NCBI GenBank assembly: GCA_032871835.1
Contig: CM065298.1
Coordinates: 8,853,596-8,917,595 of the forward strand
Reading direction: 5' to 3'
Source: Dipteronia dyeriana
Lineage: Eukaryota; Streptophyta; Magnoliopsida; Sapindales; Sapindaceae
DNA: 64,000 nt
In this document: positions 24,902 through 36,600 of the stretch, piece by piece
Position numbering within the stretch: the stretch's first letter is position 1
How the letters are laid out: each line of letters starts with the position of its first letter
Notes under the pieces: model-generated
What the model was told of the DNA's origin: nothing
Seen by the model: the letters and a program-made list of their open reading frames with translations, nothing else
The model's database searches: none
Translations under genes and position numbers: made by a program

Positions 24902-25865
24902 CTAAAACTTAACCTGTAATTCAAGCCCATAACCTAATCCAATTAATTTCCGATAAATTCGCGAAAAAATACATGAATGATGAGTTCAGTTATTGATGGT
25001 TTCTTACCTCTGCTTGAAACTCCTTGTACCCTTGACCAGAAGATGAAGAGAGAATCTTCACAACAACTTGTGTGTCTTCCAAGTAGCCATGGTAAACAGT
25101 TCCAAAAATCCTCCTTTGCCTAGGATTCTCTTGAAGTTGTCAGTAATTTTCAAGAGATCGGAGTATGTGATACATAGACTTTTTATCTCCAATGAATCAT
25201 TTGCACTGTCTCCAGAAACTATAGTTATTTATGATCATAACAAATTTAACAAGCATTTTATTATAAGGAAAATATTTAATATTACAAGACTAGCTAGTTA
25301 ATTAATATTAGTTAGTAGTCCTACCTTTTTCTTTTCGCCTTTGAAGTCTCAACCAGATAGCCATGGGAATGATGAGCATAAACAATGCAACAGTTGATGC
25401 AACTACAGGAATAATAAACTTGGTTTTCTGCTTCTCTTAGCTTCAGTCATAGCTTTTATTAAAATACAAGGTTAAACAACAAAAAATATCTATACAACTT
25501 AAGTATCGCTATTGAGCAAAATCTTGATAACATTCTACGGTCTTTTTTATGTTTTTAATGTGGGCATCCCATTGTTTTCAACGTGAAATTCATCCCATCT
25601 TGTCTCTTTTTTCTTCACTTGTTGGGTTCTCTAATAATAAGTAACGAGAGGTCTTGAGTTCAAATTCCAATCATAGCAATGTGGAGAATATGGATGCATT
25701 ATTAGTAAACTTATTTTAGGTTGATGGCCTGTTTGAATTTATTTTTGGCAAATAATTAAATAAATAAAAATAAATCAAACCTTAATAGAAGTAAGCCATT
25801 CCTTGACCTTTCGATGAGTTCAACTGGAATTGAACCCGTGATGTTGTTTCTTGTTAAATTTCTGC

Positions 25866-26102
25866 AAATGGATTGAAAAAATTAATGCTCCTCGCTTGTT
25901 TTCCCATTCCTCACACACAAAATTAAAACAAGAGTACATAAATATTGACTTGCAAATTTTTAATTCTTTCTATTGCTATTTTTTTTATTAGAAATTAAGT
26001 TCAACACACATTATATATTATATGCTCAAATACTAGATAAAAAAAATAGTTTTCAATTTATTTGGTGGATTGATAGTGAAGAAAACTCTAAAATATAGCT
26101 AA
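25866..26102. other. Intergenic/intron remnant, nothing recognised
   Basis: AT-rich sequence following the last recognisable exon of pseudogene P. No exon encoding LRR or malectin parts is visible beyond it. Confidence 0.5.
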
Positions 26103-26305
26103 GGTCCATGAATCCCCAATTTTTCTCCGGTAGACATACAATATAGGCATATTTATAATATACTAATATACATCACTACACTTTTACCATGTGTATTATT
26201 ATGATTGAAGTTATGTTGTTTGTATGGTAAAAATGTAGTTATATTTATTAGTACGGTATAAATATGCCTATATTGTCTGTCTACTAGAGAAAAATTACAT
26301 GGACC
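26103..26305. repeat. Foldback MITE of about 200 bp
   Basis: The termini GGTCCATG and CATGGACC are perfect inverted repeats. Similarity of the two arms runs almost to the middle (CAATATAGGCATATTTATA on the left; its complement on the right at 26262-26280). It could form a nearly complete hairpin and has no coding capacity. The superfamily is uncertain. Confidence 0.7.
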
Positions 26306-26348
26306 CCACCAAAGAAGTGGAAAGATAAAATATTAAACAATGGCAACC

Positions 26349-26351
<3 letters not shown>

Positions 26352-26395
<44 letters not shown>
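26352..26395. repeat. (AT)n microsatellite
   Basis: About 22 uninterrupted AT units in intergenic DNA. A shorter similar run lies near 26593-26610. Confidence 0.95.
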
Positions 26396-26397
<2 letters not shown>

Positions 26398-26611
26398 TTA
26401 AAAGTTCAGTTCCGTTTTGAGGAGAAAATAAGTTTGTTCTGAGTTTTTCTCTTCTTGGAACGAACTGATTTTATTTATATTGGTTTCATAACTATTAACC
26501 ATTAAATTCAAAATTTTCTTAAACTTAATCAATGACTTACAAGTTTCGTCACAATCTTAAAAGTTTAGTTCTGTCCTATAAAAGAAAAATCGTATATATA
26601 TATATATATAG

Positions 26612-27111
26612 TGTAATATGTAGTCCATCTTATATCTCACTCTTGGCCCAATTTGTGGTCCAAATGAAGCCCAATGATGATGTTGCCCAAGTTGAAGTCA
26701 GTAGAAGTCCAAATCAAGTGCACCCATCAGACCCATTTGGGAACTTATTGAAACGACTGCGTTTTGTTATCAGATGTAATCAGATGAGGCTGGGTCAAGA
26801 TTCTCTTGATGAGTTGGCGTGCGGTGATTGGTTTTCTCCTTGCTTGGTTGGACCTTAGCCGATAAGAAGTATAAAAGCAAAGGAGAAGGACAGAGAAATC
26901 ATAAGGTTTTCGTTCTATTCACAGTTTGTTTTTTCTCTCTTTGTATTCGTATAGGTGTTCTCTGTGTCCATCTTGAATTTCTGGGTTCTCTGCTTTGTAT
27001 TTGCGAGAGAGTTAGAAGGATAAAAGAGATATAAAAGAGTGTTGTGATTCTGTTGTTGTAATCACTTCTTGTAAGTTCGTATAAGGCCTGTTGATTGAGT
27101 GGTAACAGATC
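26612..27111 (+). mobile_element. LTR-like remnant with TATA box and primer-binding-like site
   Basis: A TATA motif (AGTATAAAAGCAAAGG near 26868) is followed by pyrimidine-rich leader sequence and TTGTAATCAC, as in copia LTRs. At 27100-27111 TGGTAACAGATC matches the initiator-tRNA site TGGTATCAGAGC at 10 of 12 positions. No second LTR or coding part follows. ORFs of 108 and 68 codons here (26532-26858, 26828-27034) have no family resemblance. It may be the 5' end of a decayed retrotransposon; an orphan promoter is the alternative. Confidence 0.4.
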
Positions 27112-27611
27112 TGGGATTTTAAAAAACATATATTTTTTTTCATATATGAAATAAAAAACATATATATATTTTCATGAGTAGAGTATTTTTAAAAATCAGA
27201 AATAGACTGATTAAGTTAATCGATTAATTTCTGTGATAATATATTAACATGATATAGCACAGTTCTCATCGAGAAGCAAAATAAAGTCAACGAGAATAAT
27301 ATAATATAAGGAATATTGAATTTACTAAAATTTCAAAGTTGTATTGATTATATTTGGCCTTCTGACTATCGACTAGCTTATACAACACTGTACGCATTTT
27401 AAAAATATTGTATTAAGGTTGACAAGTTAATTAATTATATGTGATATGCGAAAACTATGATTTTAAGGATTAATTAATTACAAGTAGAGATTATGATAAT
27501 TATCAATTTTTTAATATCATCTAAGTTCAGTCCTCTGCACGACCTGCAGTAGAAAGAGTACTTTACTAGCTAAGTGTTGCTGGAGATTTTGCAAGTTTGC
27601 TGGTTGCAAAG

Positions 27612-28348
27612 GGCCATTGTAAACTTTGATAGGTTATTGTTTTTTGAAAATAAAAATGAAAATAAAAATAATATTTTTTATTTCAGTTTCGAATTTTGAA
27701 AACGTGTCTGATAGTATATCTTGAAAGCTGTATTTTAAAAATGAAAACGGAAAAAACACGTCTGGTATGTTACCCAAAAACTATTAAAAATTGAAATATC
27801 AATTTTAACATTTTGTTTAATATTATTACAACTATAAATAAATTGATTAAATAATTAATCAATATAATTTTTGTATTGTAAATTTTAAATTAAACAAAAG
27901 TAACATATCAAAAATTAATTTAAAAAAACATATCAAAAAATGAATTAATCAAAACTAAACTCTTAAATTATAAATAAATAATTATGATATATATATATAT
28001 ATATTATTACATGAATGTTTTAGTTCTAGTTGGAAATAAATTATTTTAGAATATATTTATACGAGGGGCACTTTGGTCATTTGAAAATCTTGTCCCGTCT
28101 TGTTCTAGTCATATCAAACGCATAACAGTATAATTAATAGTTTAAAAACATATTTTTTTTATATAAAAAAAATGAAAAAAAAAATATTTTGTGTTTTTCA
28201 AATCTTTCACTTTTAAGTTTTTGTTTTTCATTTGTTATTTTATTTTTTAAAAATAAAATAAAAAACGGTTAATAAACACGTTTTCGAAATCGTTTTTTAA
28301 AAATTAAAACGAAAACGTATCGAAAAACAGCTGCATGACGGGACTAAA
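27612..28348. mobile_element. Insertion present only in the gene B flank, probable MITE
   Basis: The gene C flank reads straight from TTGCAAAG to ATTGCAGG (about 41815-41835). The gene B flank has about 740 bases between the same words. The insert is AT-rich; subterminal parts TTTTGAAAACGTGT and (complement) TTTCGAAAACGTGT are inverted, suggesting a hAT-like MITE. The target duplication is not clear (AAAG on both sides). Confidence 0.5.
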
Positions 28349-28600
28349 GATTGCAGGTTTTGTATGCCTAAATAAGATTTCAACTACAATAATATCATAC
28401 CAATATCTCGAAATGATTGACTTTGACATTTGATACTATACTATAACTTCATTACTTTACAACGTGAACCAAATCATATACAACATGGCCTCAAAGATCA
28501 GTAGTCCAGGATATATGAGTGAACAAAATCATATGCAAAACTCTGGTCCATTTATTGCAGGATCGAACTTATATTATACTGTGGAACCGTTTCCCCAATG

Positions 28601-28954
28601 TTTTTTTTTTCTTTTCGAAAGGTAATTTTATTTAGAAACCAAACCAAACTAGAAAAGAACATAAAGGCAGACCAGCCTCAACAACCAGAAGAGGACCCCA
28701 AAAACCAGGAAAACAAACATGGAGCCCAAAGAAACAGAATAGAAACAGAGCAAACAAAGCCAGACCCAAAACAGAAAAGCACAGCCAACAAAGAAAAGCA
28801 GTAACAAAGCTAGCAAAGCCAAAGCATAAACAACCAGGATGACGAACGAAACTGGCAAAAGCACCCATAACACAGGCAACACGAAAACCGAGAGAAAGAA
28901 TCCATCAACACCGCAACAGACCGAAAAACAGGAAGCTCAAAAATCGTCCCAAAC
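28601..28954 (-). mobile_element. LINE-type retroposon 3' end, copy in gene B flank
   Basis: A poly-T run at 28601-28610 is the poly-A tail of a minus-strand insertion. In minus orientation the 3' end reads GGTTTCTAAATAAAATTACC followed by the A tail. Imperfect 16-base target duplications flank it (28585-28600 and 28955-28970, 13 of 16 identical). The paralogous copy at 42075-42404 has duplications identical at 15 of 16. No coding sequence is present; it is a 5'-truncated copy. The overlapping plus-strand ORF at 28598-28804 is not a gene. Confidence 0.75.
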
Positions 28955-30228
28955 AACCGATTCCACGATGTTATGAAACTAGACATTTCGTTATATAATG
29001 CTATGGACAGAGGCGTAACAATGGGAGGGCTGTCTGGGCCCTTTCAAAATAAAAATAAAAATTTATTATGTTTATTTGCACAAACACCTTTAATATTATG
29101 ACTAATTATATTTATATACAAATTTTGTTTATAATTACACTAATATCTCCTACCATTAGTATAATTTATTTCATTTATTTATTATAACTTAAAATCAAAA
29201 GATAATAATAAAAATTACAAACAATAAATCAAAACTGACAAAAGTATTATTTTATGCTTGTTTTACATATAATATTTCCTTGTTTTTATTTTAAAATTTT
29301 GATCGTACAATTTTGATTCATTTCATGTTTTCCTATTGTTAATTTAAACTATTCAAACCGGTCATTAATAGTAAATTTTTAATGTGTAAAATATATTTAA
29401 AAACAAGATATATATTGCAGTGTTGTAAAAGTCGTTAGGCGCTAGTCAGGCGGCGACCCACTGCCTAGCGCCTAGAGGGATTAATCGGGGACTAGACATA
29501 TGGTCAGAAGTCGGTCATCGGCCGACGGACAGTAAACCGGAGGTCTACCGGAATTTTTGTTATTCATATATTTTTTCCCATAATTGAATAAATATCAAAA
29601 TATTTCATATTTTTTCATATATTAAACCTAAAAGAGAAAATCAAATTCTAACAATTTCAATATTATCTATTGAGAATCAAGTCAATTCAAAATCAATTCA
29701 GTTATTAATATTGTTATGGTGAGCTCAACACATGAGATGATTTCCCAAGCCACCTATTTTCCACCTATTCTCTCTCTTTCTCTCTCCCACTCAATTCTCT
29801 TCTCCATTCTTATCTTCTCGTTGCTTCTTTATTTTATAGAATCTCTCTTTCTCTCTCTTTCTCTCTCTCACTCAATTCTCTTCTCGATTCTTCATCCTTT
29901 CCATAGACATACTCCATTAAAATTAAACACAAAATACATGATTGCAAGTCCCCAAAATCCCTAATCTTCAAATCCCTAAATTACTCTCGACTGACATAAC
30001 TCCCCAAACAAATGGTTACAAGTCGGAGCTGCCACCGGAGTCGACGGTTTTGTGTTTAGCGTTTGGGTTTTGAAGTTGAATTGGTTGCAAGCTTCTTCTC
30101 TGTTGTGTTTTACGTTTTGATATATTGGAATTTTTTTTAACAAAACTGCACTAAACGGCGGCGTTTTAGGCATAAGTCGGTCAACTTCAGTTTGACCGAC
30201 CAGACGGCTCCTTGCTCCTACTGGCGAC

Positions 30229-31272
30229 TGTTGGAGAATTTCTCTCAAAACGATGAACGCGGAATAGTCGTACCTAATATATGCCCATAACGTCAATAAC
30301 AGAAAAATAGATGAGAGAAAATAAACCAATCATAATACAATATTTACGTGGAAAACCCAAATCGGGTAAAAAACCGTGGGCCGTCAGAACGACAGAGAAA
30401 ACTCCACTATATGATAAATTGTTACAACCATATATTTCAGGATTCTCTCACACCCAAACCCCAAACCCCAAACCACGCTCCCAAGATCCTTACAAAGAAC
30501 CCCATAATATCCCATAGGTCTCCCCTGAATATCACCCACGGATCTCTTACTTTATCCACAGATATTCCATTAGATCCCTCCCCGGATATTCCCACGGGTC
30601 TTTTACCCGGATCTCTCCACTACTCTCTGATGTTACATGGTGTTCTTTTTCAACACACACAAAATAACCTAGATACAAGGTCTATTTATACTAGTTACAG
30701 GGAGTTTAACATAATAGGAAATCCTACTCCTAAACGTACCAGACTTACTTGTTCCACATAAATAATATTTCCTATTTATGACAAGTTTTCTTATTACAGG
30801 ACTTTCCTATTCTTCATGAAGACAAACTCTATCATTTTCTGATTAGAACAAGAACTTCCAGAAGAAAACACTTTCCTATTTCCACGAGCAACATTCCTCT
30901 TTGAGCAAGATACGTTGTTCCGACGGTCTAGGTCTCGGTGTGCACCCCGCTTCCTATACCGCGAAAAGCCACTGTCAACTACCGCTCTCTGTGAAGCGGT
31001 CCATGCCTACCTCCGCCACAGTTCGCACAGCGTTAGAACCACTGGAGTCTACCACTCCCTGTGCCGCGGTCTAGGCACTTGTCTGCACCGCGGTCTACGC
31101 CGCGAAATCCACCAGACTTCGTTTCTTCAGTTCTTCTTTGTCTTCAAATCTCCCTCAAACACCATCTTCAACTTCCAAACGTTATCCCACGTCTCTAGGA
31201 AGTACCCTACATCAATTGAGTCTTGTTTGGTTAACATTGGGTCCACTTGATAATATGAGCCAAAACCTAACA
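30229..31272 (-). repeat. 3' LTR of the LARD-like element
   Basis: Partner of 32104-33157. It carries a GC-rich block with several CCGCGGTC-type words near 30950-31110, in contrast to the AT-rich surroundings. Confidence 0.88.
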
Positions 31273-32103
31273 ATTCTCCCCTTTGGCTTGAATTCTCAAG
31301 ACCTTTGTCTACAACCACGATTCTCATCACCAAGAATCCACATACCCCACAACAAGGTATAACCACTTAGGAACGAACCATCCTAAGATTTTTTTTTCTT
31401 CCTTTTTGCTTTGTGTTCGTTGTTCTGGTACCATGTCGAAAATAACCTGTTGAAAAATGTGGTGCAACTCCTCACGTCAGATTACCAGGGAGTTCGTCAG
31501 CCATCGACATCCTTGTTCACCATACACCTTGCATCACTTTCTGACCAATGCTTTGTGCACAATTATGGACCACTAGCATCAACATATATCTTCTTCCATG
31601 GCCAGTGGGGAAAACTACCAAAATGATAAACATGTCCTTGCATCACCCAATCCTTCGAAAGACCTTTCGTCCTTGCATCACATACCTGGTGAAAAACTTG
31701 CTACCAGTACGGGGAGTGCTTTACCGGATAAGCCCCACACCACCATCAGAGACTTCGAGCGTTTCAATTTGTTTTTATATTCAATAAACACCTTGTGTAA
31801 CCCAGATTGGATCTCCATGACTTGTACCTGCCACCACAAGCCAAAAAAAAAAAAAAGGTTCTCCTCAATATCTATTTTTCTTTTCATCAAACCCATCGAG
31901 TTCGAAACCGCTTTCAAGACGTTTCTCCTTCGCTAAACCATACTAGGCAATCATTATCATCATCCCAATACCACAAAGTCCTCCATATGATCTCTTATAA
32001 AGACTTGTAAAAAACGCCATCGCCGAACCAAGCTACCAAGTCCTCCATACAACATACCGTAAGGACTTGAAATCGCCATCGTCAACCAGGCTCTGATACC
32101 AAT

Positions 32104-33157
32104 TGTTGGGGATATTTTCTCACGGAACGATGAACGCGGAATAGTCATGCCTAATATATGTCCATAACTCATAGCAATTAATAACGTAAATAGCAGAAAA
32201 ATAGATGAGAGAAAATAAACCAATCACAACACAAGATTTGCGTGGAAAACCCAAATTGGGTAAAAAACCACGAGCCGTCAGGACGACTGAGAAAACTCCA
32301 CTATATGATAAATTGTTACAACCATATATTTCAGGATTCTCTCACACCCAAACCCCAAACCACGCTCCCAAGATCCTTACTAAGAACCCCACAATATTCC
32401 CTAGGTCTCCTCTGAATATCACCCACGGATCTCTTACTTGATCCACTGATATTCCCTTAGATCCCTCCCTGGATATTTCCACGGGTCTTTTACCCGGATC
32501 TCTCCACTACTCTCTGATGTTACATGGTGTTCTTTTTCTCCACACACAAAATAACCTAGATACAAGGTCTATTTATACTAGTTACAAGGAGTTTAACATA
32601 ATAGGAAATCCTACTCCTAAACATACAAGACTTACTTGTTCCACATAAATACTATTTCCTATTTATGACAAGTCTTCTTATTACAGGACTTTTCTATTCT
32701 TCATGAAGACAAACTCTTTCCTTTTCTAATTAGCACAAGAACTTCCAGAAGAAAACACTTTCCTATTTTCACGCGCAACATTCCTCTTTGAGCAAGATAA
32801 GTTGTTCCCGCGGTCTAGGTCGCGGTGTGCACCCTGCTTCCTATACCGCGAAAAGCCACTGTCAACTACCGCTCTCTGTGCCGAGGTCCATGCCTGCCTC
32901 CGCCGCGGTCCGCACCGCGTTAGAACCATTGGAGTCGACCGCTCCCTGTGCCGCGGTCTAGGCACTTGTCTGCATCGCGGTCTACGCCGCGGAACCCACC
33001 AGACTTCGTTTCTTCAGTTTTTCTTTGTCTTTAAACCTCCCTCAAACACCATCTTCAACTTCCAAACGTTATCCCACATCTCCAGGAAGTACCACATCAA
33101 TTGAGTCTTGTTTGGTTAACATTGGGTCCACTTGAGAATACGAGCCAAAACCTAACA
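32104..33157 (-). repeat. 5' LTR of the LARD-like element
   Basis: Very similar to 30229-31272 with a few substitutions and small indels. Directly adjoins the primer-binding site at 32090-32101. Confidence 0.88.
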
Positions 33158-33637
33158 GCGACTTGCTCTGACTAGGCGGCGAATACACCCTTTCCGCCTA
33201 AGGTGGCCGACTCCACTGAAATCGCGGCGGTTGGCCTCCGACTAGCGACTAGTCGTCGACTCGGTGCCCCAAGTCGGGGTCTTATACAACACTGATATAT
33301 TGACAAACAAATCAATTTGAGGGTCTGTGAATCATTTATTAAGCATTTAAATATATTGACTAAACAAATCAATGTGAGAGTTTTTGAGCCACTAATTAAG
33401 TATTAGAATATACTGACTAAAAAAATTAGATAAATCCCATAATCGAAAGCTAATGAATTGACTATACTTATATGTACTGAGAAAAAAAAAATATTTGAAT
33501 ATATAATTTAGCTCGGTTTATAAATATTTCTTGGGTCGCCCCTAGGTATGGAACCGATTCCACAACTTTATGCAGTTTCGGTCTTGGATTTGTTTTTTAA
33601 AACCAATCCGATTAGAAAATTATTATCTATCCACAAA

Positions 33638-36600
33638 CTACCTGGCTAGAGGAGTATCAATATCCTGGTTCATAAAGATCATTTCTGGTGGATTACTAGC
33701 TAATTCAGAGCCACGACTCTTCTTTTTTCGAGCTGTTTCCATGGCCAAGCACTCCTTCAGTTCAATCACTACCTCATTCATGGTTGGTCTTTTCGATGAA
33801 GCATGAGATGCACAAGCTAGTGCTAGATCCACAGCTTTCCAGGCAGAATTAGTTTCAAAATCTCCCTCTAAATTTGGATCAACAATATTTGTAATATCAC
33901 CATTTCCAAGCATGTCAATAACCCACTGGGTGATATGAATATTTTCATCCTCACCTATTTTTACCACAGGACAGCTTGTTATTATCTCCAAAATAACAAT
34001 TCCGAAACTATAGACATCACTTTTCTCATTTAACCGGTTTATTACATAATACCTGCATAAACATCAAACATTCTTAGTATTTTTGGTTGAATTTTAATTT
34101 GATGATAAGTTATACCAATGATGAAATACTTACTCAGGATCAAGATAGCCTGGAGTGCCAGCAACAACAGTTGACACATGAGTGCCACTTTCCATAAAGA
34201 TTCTCGAGAGTCCGAAATCAGCTAATTTTGCATCAAATTTTTCATTCAATAAGATGTTTGCCGGCTTAATGTCTCTGTGGACAATTGGTGGCCTGCATCC
34301 ATGGTGTAGATACTCCAATCCTTCATTCAAAACCGTGCACATTAGTTCATTTACATATGGAGTTGAAGCTACTTAATTAATAAATTGTTTAATTCTAACC
34401 TTGTGCTGCATCCATTGCTATTCGAAGTCTACAGTCCCAACTCAAAATACCATTGCTATCTGTATTGTATATAGTATATTGGAAACAATTTGATTCCAAT
34501 GAAATCAAGTACATAACAATTAATCTAAAAGGATCATACAGTAGCATATGTAAAATTTAGTAACAGAATTAAAGGGACCTGAAAGATGTTGTTTCAAGTT
34601 TCCATTGGCCATGTATTCATATACAAGTCCCTTTTTGGAGGCCGCATTGCAATACCCGACAAAGTTTGTCAGGTTTCTATGATGCACTCTCGCAAGAAGT
34701 TTAATCTGAAATTCATAAATACAACATATAGAAGATCAAGTTTATTTAAATGAAGCCAGAAATTTTGAATACCTTTGCCTTTACCTCTGCTTGAAACTCC
34801 TTAACACCTTGAGTTGAAGATGAAGAGAGCATCTTCACAGCTACTTGAGAGTCACCAAAATCTCCATGATAAACTGTTCCAAACCCTCCTTTGCCGATGA
34901 CCCTCTTGAAGTTGTTAGTAATCCTCAAGATGTCTGTATATGTGAAGCTCAGACTTTTCAACTCCAATACATCATTACTCTTGTATCCAAAAGCTGATAA
35001 TGATCGCACAATAATTAATTTTACAAGGAAATTATGTTTCTTCTATTACATAAGAACATTGATCTTTCAAGGACTAATATAGTGGAAGTCGTACCTTGTT
35101 CTTTCCTTCTGTTAACTCTCCACCAGATAGCTAATGGAATTAAGAAAACAAACAGTGCAGCTGCTGAAGCTACCAGTGGAACAATTAACTTGTTTTTCTT
35201 CTTCTTATGGCAACGGAGATATGGATTCAAGTCACAACTTGAATTGATGAAATGATGAAGAATGAAAACTAAAGTTAGACTCTGACAATCTGGATTATAT
35301 ATATTTTAAAAGAAAATATAAAAATATTTTTTACTTTGGCTAGATATGGTTTTGGCAAAAAGGCAAACCTTATTACCAGTGTGCCATCTTTTGATCTTTT
35401 AACAAGTTCATCTGGGACTGAACCTGTGAGGTTGTTTCCTGTCAAGTTTCTATAAATAGATAAAAATGATTATCCTTAGAGAACCCACTTGTAAAGCTTA
35501 AAAAATTGGAATGAATCCGATATTGAAGAACACATAACAAGAGAAAGGTATTGATATGACACTATTAGAGTCACAAAAGACAGTGTGTGAAAATAGAGGA
35601 GCTACAGGTGTGAGTGGTGTTATTAAAACAAGAACTGATACACAATTGAATGTTACTCCCAGTATCAGTCAAAGCTCACTCTAGAATAGAGAAACCTGAA
35701 GTGGAAAAACATATCAAGGAGAGAATTGTTAGTGGGAAATTCTGTTAGTTTGTTACAACAGAATTTTCAGAATTCTATCTTATCCAAATTAGGTTCTGTG
35801 ATTTCCAAATGTATAAATAGAGGCTTGATCTCGGATTTGTATTTGGTTAAAAACTTATAAAGTTCGTGCCTTATGAAGCAAGCAATATCTCTTTTCTCTG
35901 CTCTTTTTCTTCTTGGTTGATTTTTCTTTTATTCTGTCTCTGAGGTCTAAGAGACCTTTTATCAAACACTGTGTCCTCACAACAGGTATATACACTCATG
36001 GATGTCACAACCTATTAGACTAGTCTTTTGATTTAAAAGACTATCTTTCAATACATACACAAATTATCATATTCACATAAAATACACAAATTATCAAATT
36101 CATATAAAAATCCCCAAGTATGAGTCAGGGGTCACACGTGAGAGGGAGTGTTATAGAACATACATGTAAAAGTCAAGAAGATGGGATGAATATATCTTCT
36201 AATTAAAAAAAATGCACACTTCTTATATAATTGAAATTACTCACAGAACCCTCAAGGATGGCAACTTAGCTAGGAGTACAGGAACTGGTCCGGTGAAACT
36301 GTTGTGTGATAAGTTCCTGACATTATCACAAAAAAATAAAAAAAGTTATATAATTTGGTTCTTAATTTTGCACAAAAAATTTCAGTTCTAGTTTCAATTC
36401 CAAGTTACTTACAAGACTCTCAAGTATGTCAATTTAGTGAGGAATTCAGGCAGTGATCCATTCAAATTATTGTTTGATAAGTCCCTAATATTGTCACAAG
36501 AAAATGTGAGGAAAATGCAGTGTGGTAAATCAAGTAAGACAATTTGTTGAACATTTAGCATGTGCAAGGAAGTCAAGAACTTCGAACATGTACGTTCTAA

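Larger units (their letters stand above)
12427..25865 (-). pseudogene. Pseudogene P: LRR-RLK kinase/transmembrane remnant split by insertions
   Basis: Pieces align by eye with gene B exons, in order. Last kinase exon about 12427-12690 (VKRPTKNEVVT, then [11 protein letters not shown]). Activation-loop exon about 12862-13055 ([17 protein letters not shown]). Small exon about 13134-13197. Part of the 127-nt kinase exon about 16618-16690 (HRNLTNLVGDF). ATP-site exon about 25011-25225 ([14 protein letters not shown]). Transmembrane exon about 25322-25445. Last LRR exon about 25790-25862. No malectin region follows. Lesions: a TAA stop at 12491-12493, HRD changed to HRG, and a 2-base insertion in the Gly-rich loop near 25117. 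A solo LTR, a second LTR-like insertion and a gypsy element sit inside. It cannot encode a kinase. Confidence 0.85.
27496..28999. repeat. Duplicated 3' flank of gene B (copy 1 of a segmental duplication)
   Basis: Matches 41712-42457, the 3' flank of gene C: TAATTATCAATTTTTT, AGAAAGAGTACTTTACTAGC, TTAAATAAGATTTCAACTAC and the LINE insertion occur in the same order in both. Copy 1 has an extra 0.74 kb at about 27612-28348. It continues, after the nested transposons, at 33545 into gene B. Confidence 0.85.
30229..33157 (-). mobile_element. Non-coding LTR retrotransposon (LARD-like), innermost of the nest
   Basis: LTRs of 1044 and 1054 bases (TGTTGG...CCTAACA on the plus strand) enclose about 830 bases with no gag-pol. 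Perfect 5-bp duplications GCGAC lie at 30224-30228 and 33158-33162. The complement of 32090-32101 is TGGTATCAGAGC, a perfect initiator-tRNA primer-binding site. The complement of 31273-31287 (GCCAAAGGGGAGAAT) is a polypurine tract. Signals for reverse transcription are therefore intact while proteins must come from a partner element. Small ORFs inside are chance. Confidence 0.9.
29418..33294. mobile_element. Second-level hAT-like element, split by the LARD
   Basis: The left end CAGTGTTGTAAAAGTCG and right end (complement) CAGTGTTGTATAAGACC are inverted repeats. Perfect 8-bp duplications ATATATTG lie at 29410-29417 and 33295-33302. Subterminal regions on both sides are full of GGCGAC/GCCTAG/GACTAG motifs, as in hAT transposase-binding regions. 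About 940 bp without the nested LTR element, with no transposase. The element at 38956-39735 has similar structure. Confidence 0.88.
29008..33544. mobile_element. Outermost hAT-like element of a three-level nest
   Basis: The left end CAGAGGCGTAAC and right end (complement) TAGGGGCGACCC are short inverted repeats. Flanks GCTATGGA (29000-29007) and GGTATGGA (33545-33552) match at 7 of 8. The paralogous flank of gene C has the uninterrupted site GTTATGGA at 42450-42457, which confirms a single insertion with an 8-bp duplication. Own length without nested elements is about 650 bp, AT-rich and non-coding. Confidence 0.78.

Noticed and set aside
26532..27034. Two plus-strand ORFs that might be a small gene
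   Set aside because: No recognisable domain. The TATA box, leader and primer-binding-like site fit an LTR remnant better.
28598..28868. Lys/Gln-rich plus-strand ORF and hydrophobic minus-strand ORFs
   Set aside because: They are frames of the LINE 3' region; the poly-T and target duplications explain the sequence. The copy at 42148-42436 does the same.
29716..29964. Ser/Leu-rich 82-codon ORF
   Set aside because: It arises from CTCTCT microsatellite-like DNA within a hAT-like element.
30915..31250. Arg/Cys-rich ORF in the LARD LTR (also at 32802-33104)
   Set aside because: It occurs in both LTRs because they are repeats; GC-rich non-coding block.
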